Part shown: positions 41,199 through 49,294 of the stretch, piece by piece
How the letters are laid out: each line of letters starts with the position of its first letter
Position numbering within the stretch: position 1 is the first letter of the stretch
Source: Solirubrobacterales bacterium
GTDB taxonomy: Bacteria > Actinomycetota > Thermoleophilia > Solirubrobacterales > 70-9
Direction of reading: 5' to 3'
NCBI GenBank assembly: GCA_035573435.1
Contig: DATMZR010000036.1
Coordinates: 62,001-126,000 of the forward strand
Length of the DNA: 64,000 nucleotides
Position numbers and translations under genes: made by a program
Notes under the pieces: model-generated
Databases searched by the model: none
What the model saw: the letters and a program-made list of their open reading frames with translations, nothing else
Told to the model about the DNA's origin: nothing

Positions 41199-41465
41199 TT
41201 GGACGAGCTCGGACTGGCGCCGGTCGGGCGTCGGCTGGGGTTGACCATGCGACGCGTCTTGCTCCTCAATGCGTTGGCCTCGGTGCCCTGGACGCGCGGC
41301 TACTGGACGGTGGACGCCGATGACTCCGACGGCGACGGCCGCGGGGATGGCTGGACCAGCTCCAGTAGCCGCGACGATGGCCGGACCGGCGAGGGTATGG
41401 CCTGCAGCTCATGGCGCACGCAGAGCTCGTCGGGAAACTTCCGGTCGAGCGTCGGTTGGGACTGA
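41199..41465 (+). pseudogene. Duplicated N-terminal fragment of the GGDEF-EAL protein
   Basis: This frame encodes PVGRRLGLTMRRVLLLNALA, closely matching PVERRLGLTMQRVFLEELA at the start of the adjacent GGDEF-EAL protein, about 221 bp further on and in a different frame. The two DNA copies differ mainly at synonymous positions, so both were once translated. After the similarity the frame degenerates into Asp/Gly/Ser-rich sequence with no domain. It is most likely a remnant of a tandem duplication; a short real peptide cannot be excluded. Confidence 0.45.
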
Positions 41466-43270
41466 CCATGCAGCGCGTTTTTCTCGAGGAGCTCGCGCGA
41501 GCTACGCGCGCTATCTGCGAAGCGCCCGACGCCGAACACGCGGTCGCGGTTCTGCTCGACCATGCCCACAGGATGTTGGGCGCCCGCAGAACCGAGCTAA
41601 TGTTGCTCTCGCACGAAGGGGCGACAACCGCCCTTCGAGCGAGACTGGAGCCGGGCCGGCCGGTGGCTCGTCCACGCGCGATCGATCCCTCGAAAGATGC
41701 CGTGTGGAATGCGGTGGCGGGCCTGCGCCGAGCGGCGCGCCTGCCCGAGTCGGCGAGCCCCAAGGTGAAGGAGGGACTGCGCGCGGAGGGGATCCAAGAG
41801 GCGATTGCCGCTCCGATAGTCCACGCCGGCAGCTTCAAAGGCGCGGTGCTCGCCGCGGATCCGGTCAACGAGCTGGAGGGCTTCACTAGGGATCACCTGG
41901 CGCTCGTGGAGCTGCTCGCCGCCCATGCTGGGGCGGCGCTGGAGGTCGACCGGCTCAGCGAGTCCTTCATGGAGCTTCGACGGCTCCAACGGGAGCTTAG
42001 GCATCACGCTCTGCATGACGCTCTCACAGGTCTCGCAAACCGCGTTCTGTTCGTCGAACGCCTCAAGCATGCGCTGACCCGGCGGTCCCAGGCGCCGCTG
42101 GGAGTCCTGTTCATCGACCTTGACGACTTCAAGTCGATCAATGACATGCACGGTCACGCCGCGGGCGACCAGGTACTGATCCGGACCGCGACTCGGCTGC
42201 AGCGGTGCCTGCGCCCACACGACACGGCGGCGCGGCTCGGCGGCGATGAGTTTGGTGTCCTGCTCGAGGACGTCGTCGATGAGGCGGAGGCACAGCAGGT
42301 GGCCGACCGGATCGCGCGCGCCCTGCGCGGCGAGAGCTCGAACGGCAGCGGCGGCACGCGAGTCAGCGTCGGCATTGCGATAGCGAGGCCGGGGACAGAG
42401 AGCTCGGGGGAGTTACTGCGAAATGCCGATCTCGCGATGTACGCAGCAAAGGACGGCGGCAAGGGCCGCTCCGCCGTGTTCCGGCGCTCGATGTATGAGC
42501 AAGCGGCCCTTCGGTACCGCCTCGGGGTCGAGTTGCCGGCGGCGATCCGCAACGACCAGCTTGTGGTGCATTACCAGCCCATCCTGGCGCTTGATGGCCG
42601 CCGGATAGCCGGCCACGAGGCGCTCGTCCGCTGGCGTCATCCAAATCGTGGCGAGCTGCTCCCGACCGAGTTCCTGCCGGTCGCCGAGGCATCAGGCGTC
42701 ATGTCCGAGCTGTTTCGCTTCACGCTCGGAAGGGCGCTCGCGGATTGCTCAGAGCCGGGCCGGCTCAACCCAGGCTTTGTATGCGTGAACGTCTCCTCGA
42801 GCCAGCTCGAGCATTCGCACTTCCTCACCGACCTTGAGAACGCGCTGGCCGACTCCGAGGTTCCGGCGGATCGTCTGATCCTCGAGGTCGTGGAGACCGA
42901 GCTGATGGCTGGGCTGATTCTCGCGACCAGCCGTCTGGAGTCAGTCCGCCGTCTGGGCGTGCGGGTGGCCATCGGGGACTTCGGCACCCGCCACTCCCTT
43001 GAGCACCTCGTGCGATTGCCGGTGGGCATCATCAAAATCCCCCGTTCCCTGACCACGGACGCGGCGCGCAACCGGCGCGTCTCGGCACTCCTTGACGCGG
43101 TCCGTTCGATGGCACACGAGCTCGGCCTCACGGTGGTGGCCGAGGGCCTCGAGGAGGAGGATCAGCTGGAGGCGCTCACGGAGATCGGGATTCCGTACGG
43201 ACAGGGCTTCCTGCTCGGCTGCCCCGAGCCGCTCGCGGCTCAAGACGGAACGCAACTGCCGGTGCTCTGA
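41411..43270 (+). CDS. GAF-GGDEF-EAL c-di-GMP signalling protein
   Basis: 619 residues. A GAF-like sensor (about 20-180) leads by a short helix to GGDEF (about 200-360): LHDALTGLANRVLFVERLKH, then RLGGDEFGVLLED with an intact motif and an RxxD inhibitory site (RPHD) five residues before it. The EAL domain (about 375-610) has GHEALVRWRHP and AEGLEEEDQLE, but DDFGTG is altered to GDFGTR and the usual KIDRSF is KIPRSL. Predicted role: diguanylate cyclase with a weak or dead phosphodiesterase half that may bind c-di-GMP. ATG 41411 is chosen because upstream codons show conserved coding; ATG 41468 is an alternative. Its stop overlaps the LPFTG gene start (TGATG). Confidence 0.85.
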   Translation: MAHAELVGKLPVERRLGLTMQRVFLEELARATRAICEAPDAEHAVAVLLDHAHRMLGARRTELMLLSHEGATTALRARLEPGRPVARPRAIDPSKDAVWNAVAGLRRAARLPESASPKVKEGLRAEGIQEAIAAPIVHAGSFKGAVLAADPVNELEGFTRDHLALVELLAAHAGAALEVDRLSESFMELRRLQRELRHHALHDALTGLANRVLFVERLKHALTRRSQAPLGVLFIDLDDFKSINDMHGHAAGDQVLIRTATRLQRCLRPHDTAARLGGDEFGVLLEDVVDEAEAQQVADRIARALRGESSNGSGGTRVSVGIAIARPGTESSGELLRNADLAMYAAKDGGKGRSAVFRRSMYEQAALRYRLGVELPAAIRNDQLVVHYQPILALDGRRIAGHEALVRWRHPNRGELLPTEFLPVAEASGVMSELFRFTLGRALADCSEPGRLNPGFVCVNVSSSQLEHSHFLTDLENALADSEVPADRLILEVVETELMAGLILATSRLESVRRLGVRVAIGDFGTRHSLEHLVRLPVGIIKIPRSLTTDAARNRRVSALLDAVRSMAHELGLTVVAEGLEEEDQLEALTEIGIPYGQGFLLGCPEPLAAQDGTQLPVL

Positions 43271-43668
43271 TGGGTTGTAGAGCTCAACTACCGACGGCGC
43301 TCATCCTGGATTCCAAGGTGGACAAGCTGACTTCGCGCGATCCCGGTCGACGGGATCACGCGCCCCTCCCCGTTCGAGGCCGGAAGCTGATCGTGTCGGC
43401 TGTCGTCACCGCTGCGCTGCTCGTTCCGGGGGCGGCCGCAGCGCAGGCCTCAAGCCCGACATCGACCCAATACGACGACCAGGTAACGCTCGCACGGCAC
43501 CAGGTGCATCAGGCCACGACCGCAGGCCCCGACGATCCGGTGATCAGCGCTCTTCCGTTCACCGGCGTCGATCTCGTGATCCTGGCTTTCGCGGCCATGG
43601 TGCTGGTTGGCGCTGGGGCCGCCCTTCGGAGACTGAGCGCCGCCGGCGAGTCTGATGAGCGCGCCTAA
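43270..43668 (+). CDS. Short LPFTG cell-wall-anchored protein (module B)
   Basis: A 132-residue sortase substrate. A long basic N-terminus precedes the signal helix (LIVSAVVTAALLVPGAAAAQ, residues about 40-59). The mature part is about 40 residues and includes SPTSTQYDDQVTLARHQVHQ. The sorting signal LPFTG lies near residue 97, followed by VDLVILAFAAMVLVGAGAAL and RRLSAAGESDERA. It is coupled to the GGDEF-EAL gene (one-base overlap) and overlaps the transferase gene by 14 bases. It is homologous in layout and in the SPT-x-Q-Y stretch to the 29685 protein. It probably belongs to a small family tied to glycan initiation; function unknown. Confidence 0.8.
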   Translation: MGCRAQLPTALILDSKVDKLTSRDPGRRDHAPLPVRGRKLIVSAVVTAALLVPGAAAAQASSPTSTQYDDQVTLARHQVHQATTAGPDDPVISALPFTGVDLVILAFAAMVLVGAGAALRRLSAAGESDERA

Positions 43669-45097
43669 GCAATCTCGATCCTGGTCGCTGGGGCCCCTGG
43701 GCGCGCGTCGCCTGCTGGACCTCATCGCGCTCGGGATTGTGCCTGCAACCGCCGCCGGCGTGCTCGCCTTCACGCACAGTGGCCGTCCCTACTGGGGGAT
43801 GGTTGTCGCCGTCTTGATCTTTGTCGCGAACCAGCTGGTCAGCCGCACGAGGTATCCGCTCCACCTGATGCCGATCGCCAGGTTCGCCACTTGCGTTCTC
43901 AGCCCGCTGCTCGGGGCTCTCTTGGCCTGGGCGGTGGCCCTCTCCACGGGAATGGGCTCGTTGGGGGACTCCCTGATCCCCGCAGTCGTGGGCGCTTTGC
44001 CGCTCGCGGCTTTCGGGTGCTGGATCAGGGGCCGCTTCGACATGAGCGTTGGGGTGCGCATCGCAGTCATCGGCGACCCGGAGGTCGCCGATGGGCTCAG
44101 CAAGGAGATCGCGATGGCGAGGGTTCACGGTTACCGGGTCCTCGGGTGGGTCTCCGTCAATGGCCGATCTCCTGCTGAGCTGGCAACCGAGGTTCCGTAT
44201 CTCGGCCCGATCGAGGACCTCCGTCGGATCGTCCCTGCTCACCAGATCGAGTTGCTCGTCCACGCGCAGGGCCCCTCCGGGGAGGTCTCTCGCCTCGAAA
44301 TCTTCGAAGCTGTTGGTGCCGGCTGCCTCGATCTGCCGGTGAAGTTGATCGAGGCAAGCCAGTTCTACGAGGAGCTGCTGGGCCACGTTCCGGTCGGGCA
44401 GATCAACGCGGCCTGGTTTCAGTACCTGATGCACCCGCGCTATAGGCGCACCCCGACCTTCACTAAGCGCGCCTTCGACCTCGCAATCGGCGGCGTGGCG
44501 CTGGTCTTCGCTGCGCCGCTGATCGCCCTGTTCGCGGTGATCATCAAGCTGTCGGACGGGGGCCCCGTGTTCTACCGCCAGCGCCGAGTCGGCGAGGGCG
44601 GGTGCGAGTTCGAGATGATCAAGCTGCGCTCCATGCGCCCGGACGCCCAGGCGAGTGGTGCACAGTGGTCGAGCCGTGACGACCACCGCGTTCTACCCGT
44701 CGGCCGCTTGATGCGCAAGCTCCACGTCGACGAGCTTCCCCAGCTGTGGAACGTCCTGCGCGGCGAGATGACGCTGGTCGGCCCACGGCCCGAGCAGCCG
44801 CAGCTCGTCTCGGAGCTCGAACGCCGCTTTCCCCACTACGAGCGCCGAAGTCTGGTGAAGCCGGGCATCACCGGCTGGGCGCAGGTGCGCTGCGGCTATG
44901 CGGGGACCAGCGAGGGCTCCGCCTGGAAGCTCTGTCACGACCTCTACTACGTGAAGCACCGCTCGCTTCTCGCCGATCTGATGATCATCCTTGAGACCGC
45001 TCTGGCGCTCGGCCATCGAGCCCAGTTCGAACTGGATCCGCCGGGCGAGCAGTTCATCGTCATGAACGAGGCGGCGGTGGAGGCTCTCAGCACCTAA
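43655..45097 (+). CDS. Polyprenyl-phosphate sugar-1-phosphate transferase (module B)
   Basis: A 480-residue paralogue of the enzyme at 30086. The N-terminal helices and the middle Rossmann-like domain (VRIAVIGDPEVADGLSKEIA) are more diverged. The catalytic domain is very similar: GGPVFYRQRRVGEGGCEFEM, IKLRSM, MRKLHVDELPQLWNVLRGEM, LVGPRPEQPQ and KPGITGWAQVRCGYAGTSEG. It starts 14 bases inside the LPFTG gene, so c-di-GMP enzyme, wall protein and transferase form one operon. Two initiators imply two lipid-linked sugars or conditional use. Confidence 0.9.
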   Translation: MSAPKQSRSWSLGPLGARRLLDLIALGIVPATAAGVLAFTHSGRPYWGMVVAVLIFVANQLVSRTRYPLHLMPIARFATCVLSPLLGALLAWAVALSTGMGSLGDSLIPAVVGALPLAAFGCWIRGRFDMSVGVRIAVIGDPEVADGLSKEIAMARVHGYRVLGWVSVNGRSPAELATEVPYLGPIEDLRRIVPAHQIELLVHAQGPSGEVSRLEIFEAVGAGCLDLPVKLIEASQFYEELLGHVPVGQINAAWFQYLMHPRYRRTPTFTKRAFDLAIGGVALVFAAPLIALFAVIIKLSDGGPVFYRQRRVGEGGCEFEMIKLRSMRPDAQASGAQWSSRDDHRVLPVGRLMRKLHVDELPQLWNVLRGEMTLVGPRPEQPQLVSELERRFPHYERRSLVKPGITGWAQVRCGYAGTSEGSAWKLCHDLYYVKHRSLLADLMIILETALALGHRAQFELDPPGEQFIVMNEAAVEALST

Positions 45098-45151
45098 AGG
45101 CCGTCACCGGCGGCCACGCCCCAATTCGGCCGCGATTGGATCGGGGGCGAT

Positions 45152-45157
45152 TAGTCT
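45152..45157 (+). promoter_or_regulatory. -10 box TAGTCT before gltX
   Basis: TAGTCT lies nine bases before ATG 45167 with no ribosome site between, consistent with a leaderless or very short-leader transcript. Confidence 0.4.
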
Positions 45158-45166
45158 CACGGCGTA

Positions 45167-46549
45167 ATGGCTCGCTTTCGCTTCGCCCCGTCGCCGACGG
45201 GGGCGCTGCACATCGGCGGCGCCCGGACGGCGCTTTACAACTGGCTATTGGCCCGGAACTCGGGCGGCACGCTGGTGCTGCGGATCGAGGACACGGATCG
45301 CGAGCGCTCGGTCCCCGAGAACGTGGAGCAGATCCTCGACGCCCTGCGGTGGCTGGAGCTCGACTGGGACGAGGGGCCGCTGAGCCAGCACGAGCGCCGC
45401 CGGCGCCACCGCGAACGGGTGGACGAGCTGATCGCGGGCGGCCACGCTTACCCCGATCCGGCGACCGCCGAGGACGTTCGCGCCTGGAAGGAGACCCACG
45501 GTGGCGCGGGCTATCGGGGCACGTCCCGCGACGAGCCCGGCGCAGCGGTGCGACTACGGGTGCCGGACGAGGGGGTGACCGTGGTGGAGGACATGATCCG
45601 CGGCGCCGTCCGGTTCGAGAACCGGATCCAGGACGACTTCGTGATCGCACGGGGCGACGGCACCCCGCTGTACAACCTCGCGGTTGCGGTGGACGACGCG
45701 GACATGGGGATCACCGACGTCGTTCGCGGCGACGACCACCTCTCGAACACGCCGAAGCAATTGCTGGTGCTCCGCGCTCTCGGTGTCCCCGAACCGCGCT
45801 ACGCGCATCTGCCGCTCCTGCACGGGCCCGACGGGCGCAAGCTCTCCAAGCGGCATGGCGCCGCTTCGGTGCAGGAGCTACGGCAGCGCGGTTATCTACC
45901 CGCCGCCCTCCGCAACTACCTCGCCCTGCTTGGTTGGGGAACCGACGACGATGCGACGATCCTCAGCACTGAGGAGCTGATCGAGCGCTTCTCGATCGAT
46001 CGCGTAGGCCGTTCCTCGGCGATCTTCGACGAGCGCAAGCTGCGCTGGCTCAACGGGCGCTACATGCGCGAGCTGGCGCTTCCCTCCTACGAGCAGGTGG
46101 TGGCCGCTCACCTGCGACGCGTGGGCAACCCACACGACGCGGAAGCATTCGAGGCTGCAAGTCCGGAGCAGCGAAGGAGGGCGTGCGAGATCGTTCGGGA
46201 TAAGGCGCAGACGCTAGAAGAGGTGTGGCCCTTGATCCGGTTCCTGTTCGCGGGGCCGGTCGACGATGCGGGCGCCTGGGACCGGATGCTGACCCCCGAG
46301 GCGCGCTCCGTGCTGTCGGAAGCCCTCGAGGCACTGCGCTCTGCTGACGGCTTCGACGCGTCGGCGATCGAGGCGGCTCTGGGCCAGGTCGTGGAGCGCT
46401 CGGGCCTCAGCGCAAACTCCATCTATCAGCCGATCCGTGTCGCGATCACCGGAACCACGGTCTCGCCGGGCATCTTCGACTCGCTTGCCGCGCTGGGACG
46501 CGAGGAGTCCCTGGCCAGAATCGAGCAGGCGCTGAAGAGCCTGGGGTGA
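45167..46549 (+). CDS. gltX: Glutamyl-tRNA synthetase
   Basis: A 460-residue class I synthetase that charges tRNA with glutamate. The HIGH motif appears as LHIGGARTALYNWLLAR at residues about 14-30, LVLRIEDTDRERS follows, and the KMSKS loop is KLSKRHGAASVQELRQRGYL near 224. The C-terminal all-helical anticodon domain is complete. Because gatCAB is also present (58.9-62.1 kb), this enzyme may be non-discriminating and also make Glu-tRNA-Gln; that is inference from pathway logic. Confidence 0.95.
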   Translation: MARFRFAPSPTGALHIGGARTALYNWLLARNSGGTLVLRIEDTDRERSVPENVEQILDALRWLELDWDEGPLSQHERRRRHRERVDELIAGGHAYPDPATAEDVRAWKETHGGAGYRGTSRDEPGAAVRLRVPDEGVTVVEDMIRGAVRFENRIQDDFVIARGDGTPLYNLAVAVDDADMGITDVVRGDDHLSNTPKQLLVLRALGVPEPRYAHLPLLHGPDGRKLSKRHGAASVQELRQRGYLPAALRNYLALLGWGTDDDATILSTEELIERFSIDRVGRSSAIFDERKLRWLNGRYMRELALPSYEQVVAAHLRRVGNPHDAEAFEAASPEQRRRACEIVRDKAQTLEEVWPLIRFLFAGPVDDAGAWDRMLTPEARSVLSEALEALRSADGFDASAIEAALGQVVERSGLSANSIYQPIRVAITGTTVSPGIFDSLAALGREESLARIEQALKSLG

Positions 46550-46632
46550 GCCCCGACCGGGGCGTCGCCCAGGGAAGAACGAGGGGTGTCCCCGGGCACC
46601 TGGGCTAAACGTGAGCCCGCGCCCTGCCGATC

Positions 46633-47847
46633 ATGGAGACGGTACCCCCGATGCCTCAGGTAGCGACCAAACAGCGGCAGCAGCGAGCACCGCGGAAGCG
46701 GGCGCTGGCGCCGCGGAAGCCTGCCGGGAATCCCTCCCGGAAGGGCGCTTCCACGCAAGCGCACGCCAAGTCCCGGAAGGCGAAGGCACTGAAAGCGAGC
46801 GGTGGGACGCCGAAGCCGGCCGCGAAGAGAGAGCGCGGTGGCGGACAGGGCGGCCGTCGTCTGGCGATCGCGTTCGATTCCGTGTCACGTCTGCCGGCAC
46901 TGGCCGAGTCCCGCAGCCGATTCCTGCACGCCTCCGATCGCGAGGCGGCGTCACCGGGGGAGCTCGCGCAGACGATCGAGTCCGATGTCGCCCTGACGAT
47001 TGCCGTCATGCGTGCGGCAGGCGGGGCGAGTCCTAACGGCAGGACGGGCGGTGTGCACCAGGCGATCGATGAGCTGAGCGCGCCGGGTGTTCGAGAGGTT
47101 GTCGTCTCGATCGACACTTATGACCCGCTGAATTCGCCCAGCGTCCAAGCCCAGCGGCACGAGCGCTTTCGGCGGCACGCCGTGGCCACGCGACACGCCA
47201 CCGACCGGATCGGAGAGTTGGCTCGGCTTCCGGAACGAGACGAGCTGGCGATCGCGGCGCTTGTCCACGATATCGGGCGCATGGTCCTGTGGGAGATGTA
47301 TGGGCAGTTCGAGAAGCTCGACGACCGCAAGATGGCGCCCGAAGCGCGGGTGCGATGTGAGAGGCGCGAGCTCGGAATCGACCACGCCCTCGTGGGGGCG
47401 GTCCTCGCCAGGCGCTGGGGTTTTCCCCGTGGGGTCGCGGTCGCAATCGAGCGCCATCACGCCTCGCGTGCCGGCGGGCATGCGGCGGCCATCCGGCTGG
47501 CCGACCTGATCGTCCACCATGCCCATGGCGAGGCCGCCCCCGCCGACGCGATCGTCGATGCTGCCTCGCGGCTCGGACTCGAGCGCAAGCAGCTGGGCTC
47601 GCTCCTCTATGAGTTTCCCTATCTGGGAACGGAGCGCCGACGCGGCTCGGAGCCCTGCCCGCTGTCCGCGCGCGAGATCGACGCGCTGCGCGGGCTCGCG
47701 GAGGGCAAGGTCTACAAGCAGATTGCCTCCGAGCTGTCGCTCTCGGTGAGCACCATTCGCACCCACCTGCACAACGTCTACCGCAAGATCGACGCGGTGG
47801 ACCGCGCCCAGGCCGTCCTCATCGCCCGCGACCGCGGCTGGATCTAG
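46633..47847 (+). CDS. HDOD-domain protein with C-terminal LuxR helix-turn-helix
   Basis: 404 residues. The first 78 residues are Lys/Arg/Ala/Gly-rich and disordered. An HDOD domain (about 80-330) follows: LAQTIESDVALTIAVMRAAG, AVATRHATDRIGELARLPER, AALVHDIGRMVLWEMYGQFE with an intact HD pair, and VAVAIERHHASRAGGHAAAI. The C-terminal LuxR domain reads CPLSAREIDALRGLAEGKVY, then TIRTHLHNVYRKIDAVDRAQ. Coupling HDOD directly to LuxR is uncommon. It is probably a regulator whose activity depends on a ligand or protein contact of the HDOD part. A hairpin-rich leader (46550-46632) could terminate gltX. Confidence 0.82.
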   Translation: METVPPMPQVATKQRQQRAPRKRALAPRKPAGNPSRKGASTQAHAKSRKAKALKASGGTPKPAAKRERGGGQGGRRLAIAFDSVSRLPALAESRSRFLHASDREAASPGELAQTIESDVALTIAVMRAAGGASPNGRTGGVHQAIDELSAPGVREVVVSIDTYDPLNSPSVQAQRHERFRRHAVATRHATDRIGELARLPERDELAIAALVHDIGRMVLWEMYGQFEKLDDRKMAPEARVRCERRELGIDHALVGAVLARRWGFPRGVAVAIERHHASRAGGHAAAIRLADLIVHHAHGEAAPADAIVDAASRLGLERKQLGSLLYEFPYLGTERRRGSEPCPLSAREIDALRGLAEGKVYKQIASELSLSVSTIRTHLHNVYRKIDAVDRAQAVLIARDRGWI

Positions 47848-47862
47848 CAAACAACCCCCGCG

Positions 47863-47965
47863 TGGGCTAGGGACGAAGTCCCGGTAGCTGCGTGTGGACC
47901 TGCCGGGTCAGGGCTGCTCCCTCGCCCGCCGGAAACGTAGGCGAAGCCGAGGCTTCCGCCGGATT
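47863..47965 (-). repeat. Structured ~100-bp repeat, copy 2 (inverted)
   Basis: The reverse complement of this interval matches 39825-39928, including GGCGGAAGCCTCGGCTTCGC, CTGACCCGGCAGGTCCACAC and a terminal CTTCG hairpin with a compensatory base-pair change. On the minus strand it starts four bases after the stop codon of the response regulator, so both copies follow a gene 3' end in the same sense. Confidence 0.75.
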
Positions 47966-47968
47966 GAT

Positions 47969-48589
47969 TTACTCGATTAGCGAGCTACGAAAGGCGATCG
48001 CCACGGCGTGGGCGCGATCGCGGGCGCCTAGTCGCGCCAAGATCGCCTTCGTGTGCGAGCGGACTGTCTCGGCGCTCAGGCCGAGCCGCGTCGCGACCCG
48101 CGCGGTCGACTGGCCGTCGGCATAGAGCTGGAGAATCTCGCACTGGCGGCGTGTGAGAGCGGACCGGCCCCTGCCGTCAGCCGCCGGGTCGACGAACCGC
48201 TCGGACTCAAGAGCGGCGTCCACCGCGCGGTTCAGCTCCTCGAGCGGCGAGCTCTTGACCACGTAGGCGGTGGCGCCCGCCCTGATCGCCTCGGTGGCGG
48301 CGTGACGTTGAGCCTGGGGCCCGTGGGCGACGATCCCGAGACCCGGTTGCGCCTTGCGGAGGGCCCGGATTGCGGCCGTTCCGGAGAGGTCTTCGTCGTG
48401 GTCCGGCCCGCTTGCGCGACACAGGTCGACGATCGCGATGTCGAAGTCACCGATCGAGGTGAGCAGCTCGAGGGCGCCGCTGCCGTTCTCGGCCTCCTCT
48501 ACCTCGTACCGGCGGCCGAGCAGCTCGCGCACCCCATGGCGCACGATGGGCTCAGCGTCTATGACCATGCAGCGTCGGTCCTCGCTCAC
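47969..48589 (-). CDS. NarL/FixJ-type response regulator
   Basis: 206 residues from GTG 48589, which has GGAGGGA seven bases upstream; the frame is open to 48649. The receiver domain opens CMVIDAEPIVRHGVRELLGR, the phosphoacceptor is in FDIAIVDLCRASG and the conserved Lys in AYVVKSSPLEELN. The usual Thr/Ser position reads VAHG, so switching may be atypical. The LuxR domain is LTRRQCEILQLYADGQSTAR, then TVRSHTKAILARLGARDRAH. No sensor kinase gene is adjacent, so it is an orphan here. Confidence 0.85.
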   Translation of the reverse strand: MSEDRRCMVIDAEPIVRHGVRELLGRRYEVEEAENGSGALELLTSIGDFDIAIVDLCRASGPDHDEDLSGTAAIRALRKAQPGLGIVAHGPQAQRHAATEAIRAGATAYVVKSSPLEELNRAVDAALESERFVDPAADGRGRSALTRRQCEILQLYADGQSTARVATRLGLSAETVRSHTKAILARLGARDRAHAVAIAFRSSLIE

Positions 48590-48767
48590 AACACTCCCTC
48601 CGGCCACGACGGCCCGGATAAGCCACGGTCGCTCGGTCCCCGAGAGCACAAACCGGCCAATTCAGGCCAGCGTCCGCATCCTAGCGGCCGCCGCGGGAAG
48701 CCGTCGGCATCCGCGCGGAAACACCGATCTTTTTCTCGACGCCGCCCGTTCCGCTACAAAGGCTCGG

Positions 48768-49166
48768 ATGATCTCGGTGACGTCGAAGTCCCGTTACGCG
48801 GTGGTCGGCCTCGCGGAGCTGGCGCGTGTGGGGGAGCGTCCGGTGCCGATTGCTCAGGTCGCAGAGCGGCGAGGGATGCCCGTGCAGTTCCTGGAGCAGC
48901 TGTTCACGACCCTGCGCCGCGATGGGCTGCTTCAGAGCCACCGCGGCGTCAAGGGCGGCTACACGCTTGCCCGGCCTCCGGAGGAGATCACGGTGCTCGA
49001 GGTCGTGCAGTCCCTTGATGGCAGGCTGGGCGACGAGGGCAAGGAAGCGGGCGGCATCTGGGAGCAGGGGGTCGAGGCGCTGCGCGACGTCTTCCGAAGC
49101 ACCACCATCGCGGACATCGCCCGTCGGGAGGCCGAGTCGAAGGGCGCGGGGATGTACCACATCTGA
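48768..49166 (+). CDS. Rrf2-family regulator lacking cluster cysteines
   Basis: A 132-residue Rrf2 protein: SKSRYAVVGLAELARVGERP, AQVAERRGMPVQFLEQLFTT, LRRDGLLQSHRGVKGGYTLA and PEEITVLEVVQSLDG give the winged helix and dimer helix. There is no cysteine at all, so it cannot hold the Fe-S cluster of IscR or NsrR. It is closer in kind to CymR, the cysteine-metabolism regulator that works with CysK. cysK-cysE lie 1.6 kb downstream, which makes that role plausible but unproven. The longer open frame upstream is ignored because the Rrf2 domain starts at this Met. Confidence 0.85.
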   Translation: MISVTSKSRYAVVGLAELARVGERPVPIAQVAERRGMPVQFLEQLFTTLRRDGLLQSHRGVKGGYTLARPPEEITVLEVVQSLDGRLGDEGKEAGGIWEQGVEALRDVFRSTTIADIARREAESKGAGMYHI

Positions 49167-49234
49167 GCTAGCCACTGGGTCGCCTCCCGCCAGAAAGCAA
49201 AGTGCCGCTTTGCATGGAAAGCGACACGTTCACC

Positions 49235-49262
49235 ATCGCGAGATACTGCGCGGGCGATGTCG
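49235..49262 (+). promoter_or_regulatory. Leader repeat copy 1 (GATACT box before ATGTCG)
   Basis: GCGAGATACTGCGCGGGCG immediately precedes ATGTCG at 49256. GATACT nine bases before the ATG looks like a -10 element. Close copies end at 49796 and 50506. Confidence 0.55.
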
Positions 49263-49294
49263 CGACAACCCTCGAGCGAAGGGGAGAACTCATG
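49256..49294 (+). CDS. 12-residue upstream ORF coupled to the GFA gene
   Basis: ATGTCG... encodes MSRQPSSEGENS and stops at TGA 49292-49294, overlapping the GFA start by ATGA. The ORF contains the GFA ribosome site. Its existence is suggested by the shared leader repeat; translation is not proven. It would act as a coupling peptide. Confidence 0.4.

Noticed and set aside
39825-47965. Composite transposon bounded by the inverted ~100-bp repeats
   Set aside because: The enclosed genes are ordinary chromosomal genes with no transposase, and both copies are locked to gene 3' ends, which fits 3'-UTR elements better.
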